Shown: positions 9,420-19,598, counted from the first letter of the stretch. The stretch: 39,864 bases of DNA from Mesaphorura yosii (GCA_009869945.1 WIXG01000549.1:1-39864); one strand, 5' to 3'. Program-made: numbers and translations. Notes: generated by a model not told the origin, from the sequence alone.

Positions 9420-12188
9420 ATGGATCCCTATCAGAAACAACTCATCGACCATTTCCGGCTTCTTCGATTCCTGGTGCATCACGTTTACTTCTTCAAGGAC
9501 ACTCCAACTCTAACTCTACTTCCGCTTACGCCTGTGCTCCGCCACCGCCTTCATTTGTTCTTCGTCACTATGTCGACGGCTGTCTGGAACGCGTGCAGAT
9601 ACGCTAGAATGGAATTCCAGCTGAAAACTACTGATACAGCAACGGTCAGCGATAGCTCCGGACGCGAGCGAATCGTGTACCTTCGACGAGACATCATGCA
9701 CCAGCTTCATCTCAACGAGGGGCAGTGGATTTGCATCCAGCGGGCACTTCCCGAAGGGCGCGGGCCAGTCTTTTACGCCCGTATCGAAACCGAAGGCGAA
9801 GCAAACAATCAAATGGGTGAAGTAGGCCCAGACTCTGAGTCCACGTCGAAAGCAATGCAAACTCGTCTGACAATGAGTGCAGCCACTGCTCACAACCTCC
9901 AACGCTCACTGCAACTGCCACCACTCACACATAAACGGCCAAAGCTAAAGCTTAGACCTGTCGCCTACGAAAATGGGCATGGGAACTTAGAGTCGGAACT
10001 CCGCTTGGAACGTGCGTCCATTCTGCGTATCGTCCAGATTAAATCAACATCATGCTGCAGTCGCTCGCATGGAAGTGGAAATGATAAGCAACATCAAGAG
10101 GACCTCGATCGCAGGCTCAAAGCGTACTTTGACAAGGAAAGGCTGCTGACTCCAGGCGACGCATTCAGCATCGGGGGCATCGAGGGCGACGAATCCTTCA
10201 CCGTACTCGATACCGAACCAGCTATAACTGCAACTCCTTCAACAGCAGCTTCCAGCCGAACAATTTACTCTGTCGCCACTGATTATAGTTCATTATACCT
10301 CGATCCGGCTCCCGTAAACGATTACCACCCGCCAGCCGCAATTACAAACATAGAAGATACTTTGAATCCTCTTCTGACCGCATTTTGCTGTCAAATCATG
10401 CAGCTACTCTGCATCGGCGTGGATTATTGGCGCCATACGCATTCCGCTTCCGCCGACTCCTGGCCCAACATCCTCATCACACACCGGATCCAAAGTCAAA
10501 GCAGCAGTCTCACGCCTCAAGCCCTCCTGGTAATCTGTACGCACGTTGCCCGCTCACTGGGCCTTAATCTAGTCGATGTCAACGCAGTGCACTTCATCGG
10601 CGACTCGACGGCCTACACCGAAGCTAAACTGAAGGCGCTACTCGCCCAAATACGAACCAATCGCCCTTGCCTTGCGGTGATCCGCAACGTGCAGCTGCTG
10701 GGCAGCGACAAGGAAGGGAGAGAAGATCGGCGCAGCGTGCAGGCATTCCGGGAGACCCTCGCACAGTTGGTGCCTGATGAGGCTAAGCCTGATTCTGGTG
10801 TAAAGGAACAACTCCACTCTTTCGTTATAGGAATCAGCGCCCAGGCGCAAGGCCAAGGCAAAGAAAAGGCCCACAGTCGAGGAATTTCGCAGTCTTTCTT
10901 CCACCAGTTGGAGTTTGACAGTTCGCGCGCGGTGGCGGAAGGCTTGGCCAGTGTGCAGCAGTTTCTGGACTGGATTCGTGCCCGGTTTGGAGTGGACATC
11001 GAAGAAGACAACGGCGAGGCCCGCCAGGGAGAAATTTCTACTTGGCTGCAGGAGAATGCAAACGCCGGGTTGCTCGGGGACGTCGAAGATTTGCTCACTC
11101 TCTTCGCGGCAGCTACACGCAGCGCCTACGCCTGCATCCACAAGAAAATAGGCGGAGGTGAAGGCCAAGCCACGTTCATGAAGCCAAGAATCACCGCCAG
11201 CCTTCTTTCACAGGCTCTCGAGCAGCGGACCGCCGCCTGCGCTGGAGCCCAGACTGGTTCCTTCGGCGCAGGGGCCACCGCCGCTCGCATTCCCCGCGTG
11301 TACTGGGCGGACATTGGTGGCCTGCAGTACATCAAAGCGGAGCTCTACGATGCCATCCAGCTCCCTCTGCAGTACCCCGCCCTCTTTGACTCTGGCGCCA
11401 CTCGCTCAGGTGTGCTCCTGTACGGCCCACCGGGAACGGGCAAGACGCTCGTGGCGAAGGCCATCGCGACCGAATTCCGGCTTCGTTTCCTGAGCGTTAA
11501 GGGTCCGGAGCTACTCAACATGTACGTGGGGCAGAGCGAGGCGAACGTGCGGGCCGTCTTCGAGCAGGCGCGTGCCTCCGCGCCGTGCGTGGTTTTCTTC
11601 GATGAGCTGGACGCACTGGCACCGGCCCGTGGGCGGAGCGGAGATAGCGGCGGCGTGATGGACCGCGTCGTGTCGCAGCTGCTCGCCGAGATGGACTCGA
11701 CACACAGCAGCCCGCACGTTTTCGTCCTGGCGGCCACGAATCGCCCGGACCTCATCGACCCTGCCCTGTTGCGTCCGGGCCGGTTTGACAAACTGCTGTA
11801 CGTCGGCGTGGCGAGAGACGCGAGTGCGAGGGAGGCCGTGCTTCGGGCGTTGACGAGGAAGTTTGTGCTGGCGGAGGACGTCGATTTGGGGGCAGTGGCT
11901 GGTCAGCTGCCGAAAGGCATGTCGGGAGCGGACCTGGCGAGTTTCTGCACGGAGGCGTTCATGGCAGCCGTCGAGAAGAGGATTCAGCATCTGGAGGAAA
12001 GCGAAGGGCCAGACAAAGAGGAGCCGGACTCGGACACGGTTAAAGTGAGTCAGGCCGATTTTGAGTCGGTGCTGCTCGAAGGCGCAGGCAGTCAACTCAA
12101 CGTTTCGCTGACGGAGTCGGACCTCGCCTACTACGAATCACTTCGGGCCCTGCACACGCACACGGCGAAGCGCAAGCCAAAGAAGTAG
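9420..12188 (+). CDS. PEX6: PEX6, peroxisomal AAA ATPase (single exon)
   Basis: Peroxin-6, 922 aa. In the PEX1-PEX6 heterohexamer it pulls ubiquitinated PTS1 receptor PEX5 out of the peroxisome membrane for reuse. I start it at the ATG at 9420. The frame is open eight codons further, but only from a GTG. The N-terminal half is divergent. A first ATPase domain (about residues 330-530) lacks a recognisable P-loop, as is usual for PEX6 D1. The D2 domain is complete: WADIGGLQYIKAEL, Walker A GPPGTGKT (about 669-676), Walker B VVFFDELDALAP (about 724), then the second region of homology AATNRPDLIDPALLRPGRFDK with its arginine fingers. The length is near that of animal PEX6 (about 980). The 2.8-kb CDS without an intron is unlike most genes here. 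Confidence 0.93.
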   Translation: MDPYQKQLIDHFRLLRFLVHHVYFFKDTPTLTLLPLTPVLRHRLHLFFVTMSTAVWNACRYARMEFQLKTTDTATVSDSSGRERIVYLRRDIMHQLHLNEGQWICIQRALPEGRGPVFYARIETEGEANNQMGEVGPDSESTSKAMQTRLTMSAATAHNLQRSLQLPPLTHKRPKLKLRPVAYENGHGNLESELRLERASILRIVQIKSTSCCSRSHGSGNDKQHQEDLDRRLKAYFDKERLLTPGDAFSIGGIEGDESFTVLDTEPAITATPSTAASSRTIYSVATDYSSLYLDPAPVNDYHPPAAITNIEDTLNPLLTAFCCQIMQLLCIGVDYWRHTHSASADSWPNILITHRIQSQSSSLTPQALLVICTHVARSLGLNLVDVNAVHFIGDSTAYTEAKLKALLAQIRTNRPCLAVIRNVQLLGSDKEGREDRRSVQAFRETLAQLVPDEAKPDSGVKEQLHSFVIGISAQAQGQGKEKAHSRGISQSFFHQLEFDSSRAVAEGLASVQQFLDWIRARFGVDIEEDNGEARQGEISTWLQENANAGLLGDVEDLLTLFAAATRSAYACIHKKIGGGEGQATFMKPRITASLLSQALEQRTAACAGAQTGSFGAGATAARIPRVYWADIGGLQYIKAELYDAIQLPLQYPALFDSGATRSGVLLYGPPGTGKTLVAKAIATEFRLRFLSVKGPELLNMYVGQSEANVRAVFEQARASAPCVVFFDELDALAPARGRSGDSGGVMDRVVSQLLAEMDSTHSSPHVFVLAATNRPDLIDPALLRPGRFDKLLYVGVARDASAREAVLRALTRKFVLAEDVDLGAVAGQLPKGMSGADLASFCTEAFMAAVEKRIQHLEESEGPDKEEPDSDTVKVSQADFESVLLEGAGSQLNVSLTESDLAYYESLRALHTHTAKRKPKK

Positions 12189-12600
12189 GCAATTAAAGGA
12201 GGATAGAAACTCACAATTAATTAATTGGCCACTCGAGGAATGTATTACAAGGTCCACGTTGACCGCATTTACAATAAAAGTCTTCAAGAGTCAACTCAAT
12301 TCTTCAACCAAAGATTTCGTAATTCCTCGTGTTTCTTTCATTCAATTCATTCGTGCACCGCAGCGCACTGCATTGCATATCCTTTGTTGGTCTCCTTTTC
12401 AACTTCATCGCCGTCGTTTATTCTATTAAACAACGAATGACTTGCACTTTGCAAATTGTGAATTCAGTCATCAAGATTCACGTGGGCGATTCTCGTCTCG
12501 GTCTTCAGTTTAAATCATTTGGCCCGAAATTGGGACGTGTTCAGTCTTGAATCAGCAATCAGCTGAGCTGTCTGCTTCAATCTTCAGTTTCCAGTTCGAC

Positions 12601-13173
12601 ATGGAGCTCCTTCGAAGTCTGCACCTGAGCTGCCTGCTTTTTCTGGCCACCGTCACTGTCATCGAATCACGGCCCCAAAATCCAGCCGCACCCGCGGATG
12701 ACGGGCCGAGTGCGGACGTCATCACAGGCAGCATGGAGTGGGTTGTCCGGATCGCGGCGGAGGCGTGCAGGCCCGGCAACCACGGCGACGCGATGAGCCG
12801 AGCAGTTTTCCAGTGCTACTCGCAGGTGCCGGGAACAGAAATCTTCCACTGCTGCCAGCGGCTCACTTTTGGCCATCTCCTCGACTCTGAAGCGAATCTG
12901 AATGACTTCTGCGCACGGGGCATGGCGGAGCAGTTCAAATACTACAGTTGCAATCAGAACACGTTTACGAAGAAAGGACGGCAGGCAGAGCTCCCGAACG
13001 CGGTGCTCCAGCTGAATCTTTGTCAGGGCAGGGCGCTGGGGCTGGGTCAGTTTGCGAATAGGCGGAGTGACATGTACGGGCCGCCTGCTGCTGCTGCTGC
13101 GTCTGAGCTGAATCCTGCAGCCCTGGCTCGAAGCGCGAACCCTCTTGCATTGTCAGGATTTACACCACTATAA
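12601..13173 (+). CDS. Uncharacterised secreted protein with conserved-looking Cys pattern
   Basis: 190 aa from the ATG at 12601; the frame extends 18 codons upstream only from a TTG. A clear signal peptide (LLRSLHLSCLLFLATVTVIES) is followed by a short Pro/Ala linker. A helical-looking domain with Cys in EACRPG, FQCYSQ, HCCQRL, DFCARG, YSCNQN and LNLCQG (about residues 55-140) comes next, then an Ala-rich tail (PPAAAAASEL). No family recognised. Seven Cys after the signal peptide suggest three disulfides. Its ATG lies 412 bp after the PEX6 stop, on the same strand. Confidence 0.7.
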   Translation: MELLRSLHLSCLLFLATVTVIESRPQNPAAPADDGPSADVITGSMEWVVRIAAEACRPGNHGDAMSRAVFQCYSQVPGTEIFHCCQRLTFGHLLDSEANLNDFCARGMAEQFKYYSCNQNTFTKKGRQAELPNAVLQLNLCQGRALGLGQFANRRSDMYGPPAAAAASELNPAALARSANPLALSGFTPL

Positions 13174-13424
13174 TTAATTATCGCTAGTTACTGTCTTAAG
13201 CGCTGTATTAAACGGTACTTTGCTATTTTAAGAATCCCGCAATAATCCATTCCAGATGCTTGGCCTCGTGCATCCTTTGAATCATTATTCATTATCTTTT
13301 CAATACCGTCAAGTTCGAATTCCGTTTTCGGAATTTGACCTTCAAGCCGTGCGTGCCGAGCATAACCTTCAAATAACGAAAAGAATCGAGTTGTTCAAGT
13401 CATTCAAGAATCAGTGCCAGAGCA

Positions 13425-15168
13425 ATGAAGACCGATTCGACCCTAATCTGCTGCTTGACTGCAGCCTTAGCCTTAGACTTATTGGCTGGTGAGTTTGTTA
13501 CCAGTTGCAAAGAAGCTTCAGTGAAGAAAACTTGACAGGCAAGATTAATTGTCTCTACTTTTGCCTGTGCCTGTTTTCTTTCTAGTTCTGACCGCAGTCG
13601 TTGCGGATCCCGCCGGCGACCAGCTTCTGGACTGGGCCGCGAAGCACCCTGTCAACGGCCATTCATCCATTGCCCTCACTGCCACCGGCTCGCCTGAACC
13701 GAGCCTCACTGCGACGCTCACAATCGATCCGCTCAACGGTCCAATTCTTCTTGACGACGCAAACTTCATCGAAATCACCTCGTCCTTCGACCGAGAACGG
13801 ATCCCCGAGCGTGTCGTTCACGCAAAAGGCGGTGGTGCTCACGGCGTGTTCACCGTCACCCACGACATTACGCGCTATACAAAAGCGGCTGTTTTCACCC
13901 ACGTCGGCCTGAAGACTGAAGTCTTCGTTCGCATGTCGACTGTCACGCCCGAGTCAGGATCCGCCGACACGGTGCGCAACCCGCGGGGCTTTGCCATCAA
14001 ATTCTACACGCACGACGGAAACTGGGACCTCGTAGGCTTCAGTCTGCCCATCTTCCCCATTCGCGACCCGATTCTGTTTTCCCAACTGAACCACAGTCGA
14101 AAGCGGAACCCTCGCACGCATCTGCCTGACTCGAACATGTTCTGGGACTTTACGTCCCTTCGACCAGAGACGATCCACGAGGCGCTCATGACCAACTCTG
14201 ACATGGGCATCCCGGACGGCTTTCGACATATGAACGGGTTCGGAGTCCACGCCTTCAAGTTTGTGAACGCCGGAGGCGACGTGCACTACGCCAAGTTCCA
14301 CCTGCTCACGCAGCAGGGGCTTCGCAACCTGACAAGCGCCCAGGCAACCGTCATCGCTGGCGAGAATCCGGATTACTCCATCAGAGACCTGTACAACGCC
14401 ATCGCCAAGGAACACTTCCCTCGATGGAAAATGTACGTCCAGATCATCAGCAAAGAAGACGCTGCCAAGCTGCCGCATGCGTTTGACGCTACTAAAATCT
14501 GGGACGAGAGTCGCTTCCCTCTTCGACCCGTCGGCGAACTGGTCCTGAACCGAAATCCGGAAAACTACTTTGCCGAAGTGGAGCAGGCCGCCTTCGACCC
14601 AGGCAACTTGGTCCCCGGCATCGAAATGAGTGAGGATCGCCTGCTGCAGGGCCGCTCCTTCTCATACACGGACACGCAGCGCCATCGGCTAGGCGCCAAC
14701 TTTGCGCAGCTGCCCATCAATCGCCCGAAGAATGTCCCACTGGACAGGCTGCATAATTACTTGCGGGACGGACCTGCCTGTCTCACGGGCTCCTCGGCAC
14801 CGAATTATTTTCCAAACAGTTTCGGAGGGCCGGTCGTCAGCTTAAGCACGCATGACGCCGTGGCGCCGCCCGAGTTGATCCATGGAAAAGCGGTGCGAAC
14901 CGACAGCGGGAGCGGGCTGATTGGCGACAACTTCTCGCAACCGACTCAATTTTATAACGGATTGACATCCGGTGAGAGGCAGCGGCTCGTGGAAAATGTC
15001 GTCGGATCCCTCGCAGCGGCAACGAAGGTGGTGCAAGAGCGAATGCTGTCTGTTTTTAAGAAAGTGAGCCACGACCTTTACCGAAGAATCAACACAGCGC
15101 TGGAGGCAACGGCAGCGGAAAAGAAGAAACAGGCTGCTGCTGCAGCAGCGCCTGTGAAGAAAGCATAA
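13425..15168 (+). CDS. Secreted catalase-like haem protein with substituted distal Asn
   Basis: Monofunctional haem-catalase fold, 548 aa. Exons are 13425-13488 and 13586-15168. Exon 1 supplies the ATG and most of a signal peptide (TLICCLTAALALDLLAVLTAVVA). The frame joins at GGTGAG and TTTCTAG. The open frame upstream of exon 2 begins only at a TTG inside the intron, so it is not the start. Conserved features: FDRERIPERVVHAKG (distal His100), RKRNPRTHL, and the proximal haem ligand Tyr382 with Arg378 in GRSFSYTDTQRHRLG. Altered: the distal Asn that normally follows in VGNN is Phe173 (LVGFSLPIFP). The C-terminus ends PVKKA with an Ala-rich run and carries no peroxisomal SKL signal. It is therefore predicted to be extracellular. 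Ordinary catalase activity is uncertain. Confidence 0.9.
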
Positions 15169-15233
15169 ATATAATTTATCTTAATTATCTTAAATGGGAC
15201 TTCGAAGATTTGATGACGACTTTTAATTTTGTC

Positions 15234-15239
15234 AATAAA
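15234..15239 (+). terminator. AATAAA poly(A) signal of the catalase-like gene
   Basis: Canonical signal 66 bp after the catalase stop codon, correctly spaced for a short 3' UTR. Confidence 0.7.
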
Positions 15240-15800
15240 ATTTGCTTGAATGAGGAAACATTTTTGCAAAGTTGATAAAGTTGACCTGTGGAGACAGAAG
15301 AGAGTAAGTAAGACATCAGTAACCTAATCTAGCCTCCGCACGGCCATACACCACCGTATCTGATCTATGGAGAGGGAGGTTGTGGGCAGAGGAAGGAGTG
15401 CAGGGTGGCTCCACTGTAACCTTCGTACGGATCCATTGGTGGTAACTTTGGCTTTGAACGTGATGCCTGCGTGAACTGCGTACAAGTGAATGCGGAAAAT
15501 CACGCCACAAATTATCCTCGTATACTTTAATGCCACCGCTGCTAAGACGATAAGACTGGTACTACGTGAAACTCGAATTTGGTGGTTGAGAGAATGCGCA
15601 GTGATTTGATGGGTTTTGTTCAGTGTTGTACACAGGCAGGTAGGACGTGTTCCCGTAATTCTTATTGTGCACGGTGGAAATTGGTCTCCAGGAAAGTAAT
15701 AACATCCTGGGGTACTTTCCAGGCTGTGACCCCTTCTGGATCCCATGGGTCATGAAATAAGTTGGACAAGACCCGAATTAAGCGAGAGAGAGTCCAAAAT
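15240..15800. other. No convincing gene
   Basis: Contains minus-strand frames of up to 140 codons, but they have no signal peptide, domain or consistent composition. Treated as non-coding. Confidence 0.45.
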
Positions 15801-15806
15801 TTTATT
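15801..15806 (-). terminator. AATAAA poly(A) signal (minus strand) of the Gly-rich gene
   Basis: The minus strand reads AATAAA 81-86 bp downstream of the stop of the small Gly-rich ORF. Confidence 0.6.
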
Positions 15807-15886
15807 CAATTGCCGTAAGCTGTACAATTTACTTCTTAATGATAAAGGCTGCAAGATAATACAAATCACCAGCTGACTCCTCCTCC

Positions 15887-16060
15887 TTAGTAACAACCAC
15901 CGCCATCGCCACCTCCACCATCGCAACCACCACCGTCATACCCTCCTCCATGGCCGCCTCCGTCACCACCCCACCAGAACCCAGTATACCCCGAGTCGTT
16001 ACCTCCACCCCCATTGGTACGCTCTTCCTGGGGGATCGGCTTGCAGCATAAACAACCCAT
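15887..16060 (-). CDS. Tiny Gly-rich protein with MGC lipidation motif
   Basis: 57 aa from the ATG at 16060. The frame also has an ATG at 16111, 17 codons upstream. I prefer the inner one because it begins MGCLCCKP, a typical N-myristoylation plus multiple-palmitoylation signal that only works at the very N-terminus. A short polar linker follows, then a Gly/Asp/Tyr-rich tail made of GGGGD, GGGYD and GGGCD-like units, ending GGGCY. The protein is predicted to be anchored to the inner face of membranes. I know of no described family function. A correctly placed poly(A) signal supports transcription. Confidence 0.6.
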   Translation of the reverse strand: MGCLCCKPIPQEERTNGGGGNDSGYTGFWWGGDGGGHGGGYDGGGCDGGGGDGGGCY

Positions 16061-16704
16061 TTTGTGACTGGTTGGTTGACGTCTGAACTGGACGGAGAGG
16101 TTCACGGTCATGAGTCACTGACTCCTGTTATCACTCGGCCCTAGAGTAATTTACTTTAGGGCGGTGTGGCTCGGGCTCGGTTCTAATCACTCTGATTCAG
16201 ACCACAGATTGCGAAAGGCGAGTGTTCAGTGGTCTGCTGCCGTACGAGCCGAAGTAATTGCGCGTGTACACCTCAACTATACCGTCAAACGAGTGTGTGT
16301 AAATGTGAATGAGTGAGTCATTCTTGCGATTCTTGAGAATATTTGCAAATTAAATTAGTAAGTCAAATTAGTCACGCAAAGGAAGCCAATTTCAGTGTAG
16401 GGTTGGCAATGTAATTCACAGGAAACATGAAGCACTCACTCACAATATGCATGCATCCAAAACTCAAATCCCAGCACCTTTGATCGCCAGGGGCATCCAC
16501 GTCATTGTTGTCAGCGTCATCCTCTACATTTACCAGTGATTAGTGTCTGATTAGTTAATTACCTGAAATGCTGTGATATGTGAATATACAAATTTATAGT
16601 CAACTCGCAATTTAAAAACCAAAAATGAAGATAAGAAACAATGCTTTTATTCAGTGAGGCAGTGTCACTCACTGCTGCTGCTGAGATCGAAACTAACAAA
16701 TAGG
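16061..16704. other. Intergenic, no gene seen
   Basis: AT-rich spacer of about 640 bp between the Gly-rich gene and the lysozyme-like gene, both on the minus strand. No motif recognised beyond possible promoter sequence for the Gly-rich gene. Confidence 0.55.
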
Positions 16705-17403
16705 CTAATTGACCTCAGGAAATATGAGTCGGACGGTAGGCAGAGCCTCGTCCGCTTGAACTCGAAGTTCAGGAAATTCGTTGTGGTCATATCTCCAAGT
16801 GAGCTCCGGTGGTGGTGCCCCGTTCCCACTGCATGAAACGTACTGGTCCTGGGTGCTATCTGTAAATGTGACGTACGAGGTTTCTCTGGAGATTATGGGC
16901 ACAGTTGGCTGGAGTGTAACCGGACAGTGCTCCAAGTACTTGTACCTGTCCAGGTTATGTTCCTGACATCGTTGTAGCCACCCAGCCCATGCAGCAAACG
17001 GAGTTGAACGTTTGCTTTGCAGAATCTTCAGCCCACACTTAATGTCATCTGTGAGATGTTCGTTCAGAACAGCGGTGCAGTTCACTTGGCACGAATTTGT
17101 ATAATGTGGACTTTTGTCGGACTCTTCACACCACAGATTGCTTATCCGCATTGCTTCGTAGCTTCGACTTCTTGGCTTCCTACTGGATTGTGTCAGGCGG
17201 GAGGTGCGGATTTCAGAGTGACCTTGAGCAATACAGATCCAGTCGCCCACCAGTCCCCAATTCTGGAAGGGGCGGAGCTCAGTGGCGAATTCACATGGTG
17301 TCAGAACTTTTGAGGATGCCAAGGCAGAAGCAAAGGAAATCAAGTAAAGGATCGATGTTGGGATGTAAATTATAAAGCAGTTAGATAGAAACTGGAAACA
17401 CAC
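16705..17403 (-). CDS. C-type lysozyme-like protein, catalytic acids lost, with Ig-like tail
   Basis: The frame is open for 232 codons to a stop at 16705. A hydrophobic signal-like stretch (ILYLISFASALASS) precedes KVLTPCEFA, the usual start of mature C-type lysozyme (GH22). All eight GH22 Cys are present (TPCE, WICIA, LWCEE, SCQVNC, IKCG, QRCQ, EHC), as is the helix LNEHLTDDIKCGLKI and the AWAGWLQRC motif. The two catalytic positions are changed: Glu35 is His (codon 17218-17220, AQGHSE) and Asp52 is Ser (codon 17161-17163, RSYEAM). After the last Cys comes about 65 residues resembling an Ig fold (YVSCSGNGAPPPELTWRYD). No in-frame ATG exists before the signal region. An acceptor-like TGTGTTTCCAG at about 17403-17393 suggests that the start is in an unlocated upstream exon. 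Confidence 0.8.
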   Translation of the reverse strand: MCFQFLSNCFIIYIPTSILYLISFASALASSKVLTPCEFATELRPFQNWGLVGDWICIAQGHSEIRTSRLTQSSRKPRSRSYEAMRISNLWCEESDKSPHYTNSCQVNCTAVLNEHLTDDIKCGLKILQSKRSTPFAAWAGWLQRCQEHNLDRYKYLEHCPVTLQPTVPIISRETSYVTFTDSTQDQYVSCSGNGAPPPELTWRYDHNEFPELRVQADEALPTVRLIFPEVN

Positions 17404-17541
17404 AAACTCAGCAGTTTTACACTACTCTGCCCTTGGTGGGTTGCGGTGGCGGAAGGGAAACCCCAGTATCCAGGAGAGTTTTCCGCTTTATTTACGTCAA
17501 GTTGCGGAAAAGGACCTTATTCAGTCTTGTAGGAATTTGGG

Positions 17542-17832
17542 CTACACGTTATTTTCAACATCCGTGCATATGAGTACGTAGCCCTCACCGAGACACACAA
17601 TATTACATAGAGGACCACGGTCGAATTCCTTCACGTTACGGAGGTAGGAAACGAAGTCTGATTTTTCCCCCCATATAATCCCATGTAAAACCTTGTCTAT
17701 TGAAACCGTCATATCTTCTCTCTCCCCTAACCGATTGAGAAGCGGTTTGAATGTGCGTGTCGTGAAGGCCTTCATTTCGGCATGCGAACTCCCAAACCAA
17801 ATCGTGACCTTCCCGAGCATAAAGCTGAACAT
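17542..17832 (-). CDS. Hypothetical small ORF, unrecognised
   Basis: 96 codons from the ATG at 17832 (MFSFMLGKVTIWFG...) to a stop at 17542. It shows no domain, clear signal peptide or repeat. It lies just 5' of the lysozyme-like gene on the same strand. It could be an exon, a fragment of an older gene, or a chance ORF. Confidence 0.2.
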   Translation of the reverse strand: MFSFMLGKVTIWFGSSHAEMKAFTTRTFKPLLNRLGEREDMTVSIDKVLHGIIWGEKSDFVSYLRNVKEFDRGPLCNIVCLGEGYVLICTDVENNV

Positions 17833-17994
17833 TTTTGCATGCAATCGACGATCAATTCACAAGATTCATAATTCAGGTGATTAAAAGGCTCTTCAAAACC
17901 AAATTGAAACCCACGAACCTCAGCGGTAAGTGATTATTTGAGTTGACCTTGCTGAACTACCAAAGCGCATAAGTCTTTGAGCTTCGTGAACAAG

Positions 17995-19514
17995 ATGATA
18001 CTTTGTTTTGAGACTTTTGTGACTTGTAACGATGGAATTTCAATACTTAATGAACCAATCATGTTAATTGATGGAAAAACCCCGAAGGGAAGGCTGCGTG
18101 ACAACCAGAGCCAATTCTTCACCTTAATCAAGTTAGATTCTACCAGCGCGTCTACTTTTTATAAGCTTGAGACTGACCTTACACGAGGCAAGGACGAACC
18201 GCCAATCTCACTATTAGCCAATCACAATCCAATAACAGTCAAATCCAGCATGATTTCTCGACGCACCCTACAGTACTTCACTTACCCGATACGGGTAGGT
18301 CAGCTACTCCACTTCATCCCATACAGATGGAACTGGGAAAAGAAGCATGGCGACTACCTAGAATTGGTCTACACGCGCCGTTGGCACAACCTCACATGGT
18401 TCAACATTGCACTCAATTTCCTTGCGGTTGGCTACATGATTATCGTCACACTGCACGGCCAATTCGACCCAGTCATTAACTTCTTGACCTTGTTCTTCAT
18501 TTCCGTCTATACGTTCATGGGCCTGATGCTAATCCTTCTACTTATACACTACGAGAGGATACATAGCTTTTTCAAGAAAATGTTATGGCTTGACCAACAA
18601 TTAGGTGCGTAGTTATCTGATTCTACTTGACCTGACTCGATAACTGATTTTCTTATCTAAAACACAGTTCGGTATCACAGCGTTCCACCCGATTCTGCGG
18701 ACGGACTTGAGGGAGTGGCAAGAGTGATGAAGATTGCAATCACGACCGCCATATGCGCAAACTTCCCAAGCGGTGCACTTTTAATCAATAGGGGAGTTGG
18801 GGTCTTTTATTTGATTCGATCACCCCACCCACTGCTGAACGTCTTATACGCACTCATTTGGACTTTCATTGTAGCCATTGATATGCATATCGTTCTATTC
18901 TTCTCGAATCTGTCCTTGATCTATGTGAATACCACCCAGCACTGGGTTGGTCGACTTGTGTAAGTGACTGGCTTAGAATTAGAATTTAGAAAGGTCGGGC
19001 ACCGTCTAATTTTAGTTCTTGGGAATTCTGATTAAGATGGAGGTCAGGAATGACGGCGGGGAGAGCCGCCTTCTTCCGCACTATCTATCGAGCCCACCAA
19101 ATCCTACACACGATGGCATTCGAGGTCCTCAGCCACCTGACCCTATTTCACATCACAGCCGGTGGACTAATGATGATCACTTCCTTCTACTCGGCCATTC
19201 AATTCCCGTGGAAACGATCAGATTTCCCGATTCTCCTTCGTGTCGGTCTATCTGGAGTAATGGCAGTAATTCAGTTTACCGCGTTCCAGGTTCGGGCTCG
19301 GACGATTCTTGTCAACTCGGAGAACTACCCGACCTCCTTTCTCCTGAATAATCCCGGCATCACGCAGTACGACCGATATTTCCTGAAATCGTGTCGACCA
19401 CTCAGGTTCCAGACTGGACCAGCTCTATCATTCTGCAGGAGGGATTTCTTTCTGATTTACATGGAGGGATTCGTAGTTAGTAACACGATCAGTTTGCTTT
19501 TGACCTTCAAGTAG
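17995..19514 (+). CDS. Gustatory-receptor-like seven-transmembrane protein 2
   Basis: 459 aa if started at the ATG at 17995. Exons are 17995-18604, 18668-18959 and 19037-19514, with all joins in frame. An alternative start is the ATG at 18251 (MISRRTLQYF), which would remove a non-membrane leader and begin closer to where the other two receptors begin. Hydrophobic segments include NIALNFLAVGYMIIVTL, FLTLFFISVYTFMGLMLILLL, LLNVLYALIWTFIVAI and LFHITAGGLMMITSFYS. The exon 3 acceptor (GATTAAG) is weak, but it is the only one found that avoids an upstream in-frame TGA. The C-terminus has SCRPLRFQTGPALSF followed by a last segment ending NTISLLLTFK, the signature shared with receptor 1. Confidence 0.75.
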
Positions 19515-19598
19515 ATTTTCTGTTGATTTAACCTCGTTACCCATAGCTTGGTTTCCCATTATTTAATCGTGCAAGTGAACGTCAAAAACCTGACAAAA

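Noticed and set aside
11511..12095. 194-codon minus-strand ORF opposite the PEX6 D2 domain
   Set aside because: Mirror of the highly GC-rich AAA domain, with composition typical of a shadow frame.
13549..13585. Start of the catalase-like protein at the TTG at 13549
   Set aside because: It is a non-ATG codon inside an intron. A proper ATG exon with a signal peptide at 13425-13488 splices in frame to 13586.
15324..15746. 140-codon minus-strand ORF
   Set aside because: No signal peptide, membrane segment or motif. Composition is mixed, and nearby frames are equally open.
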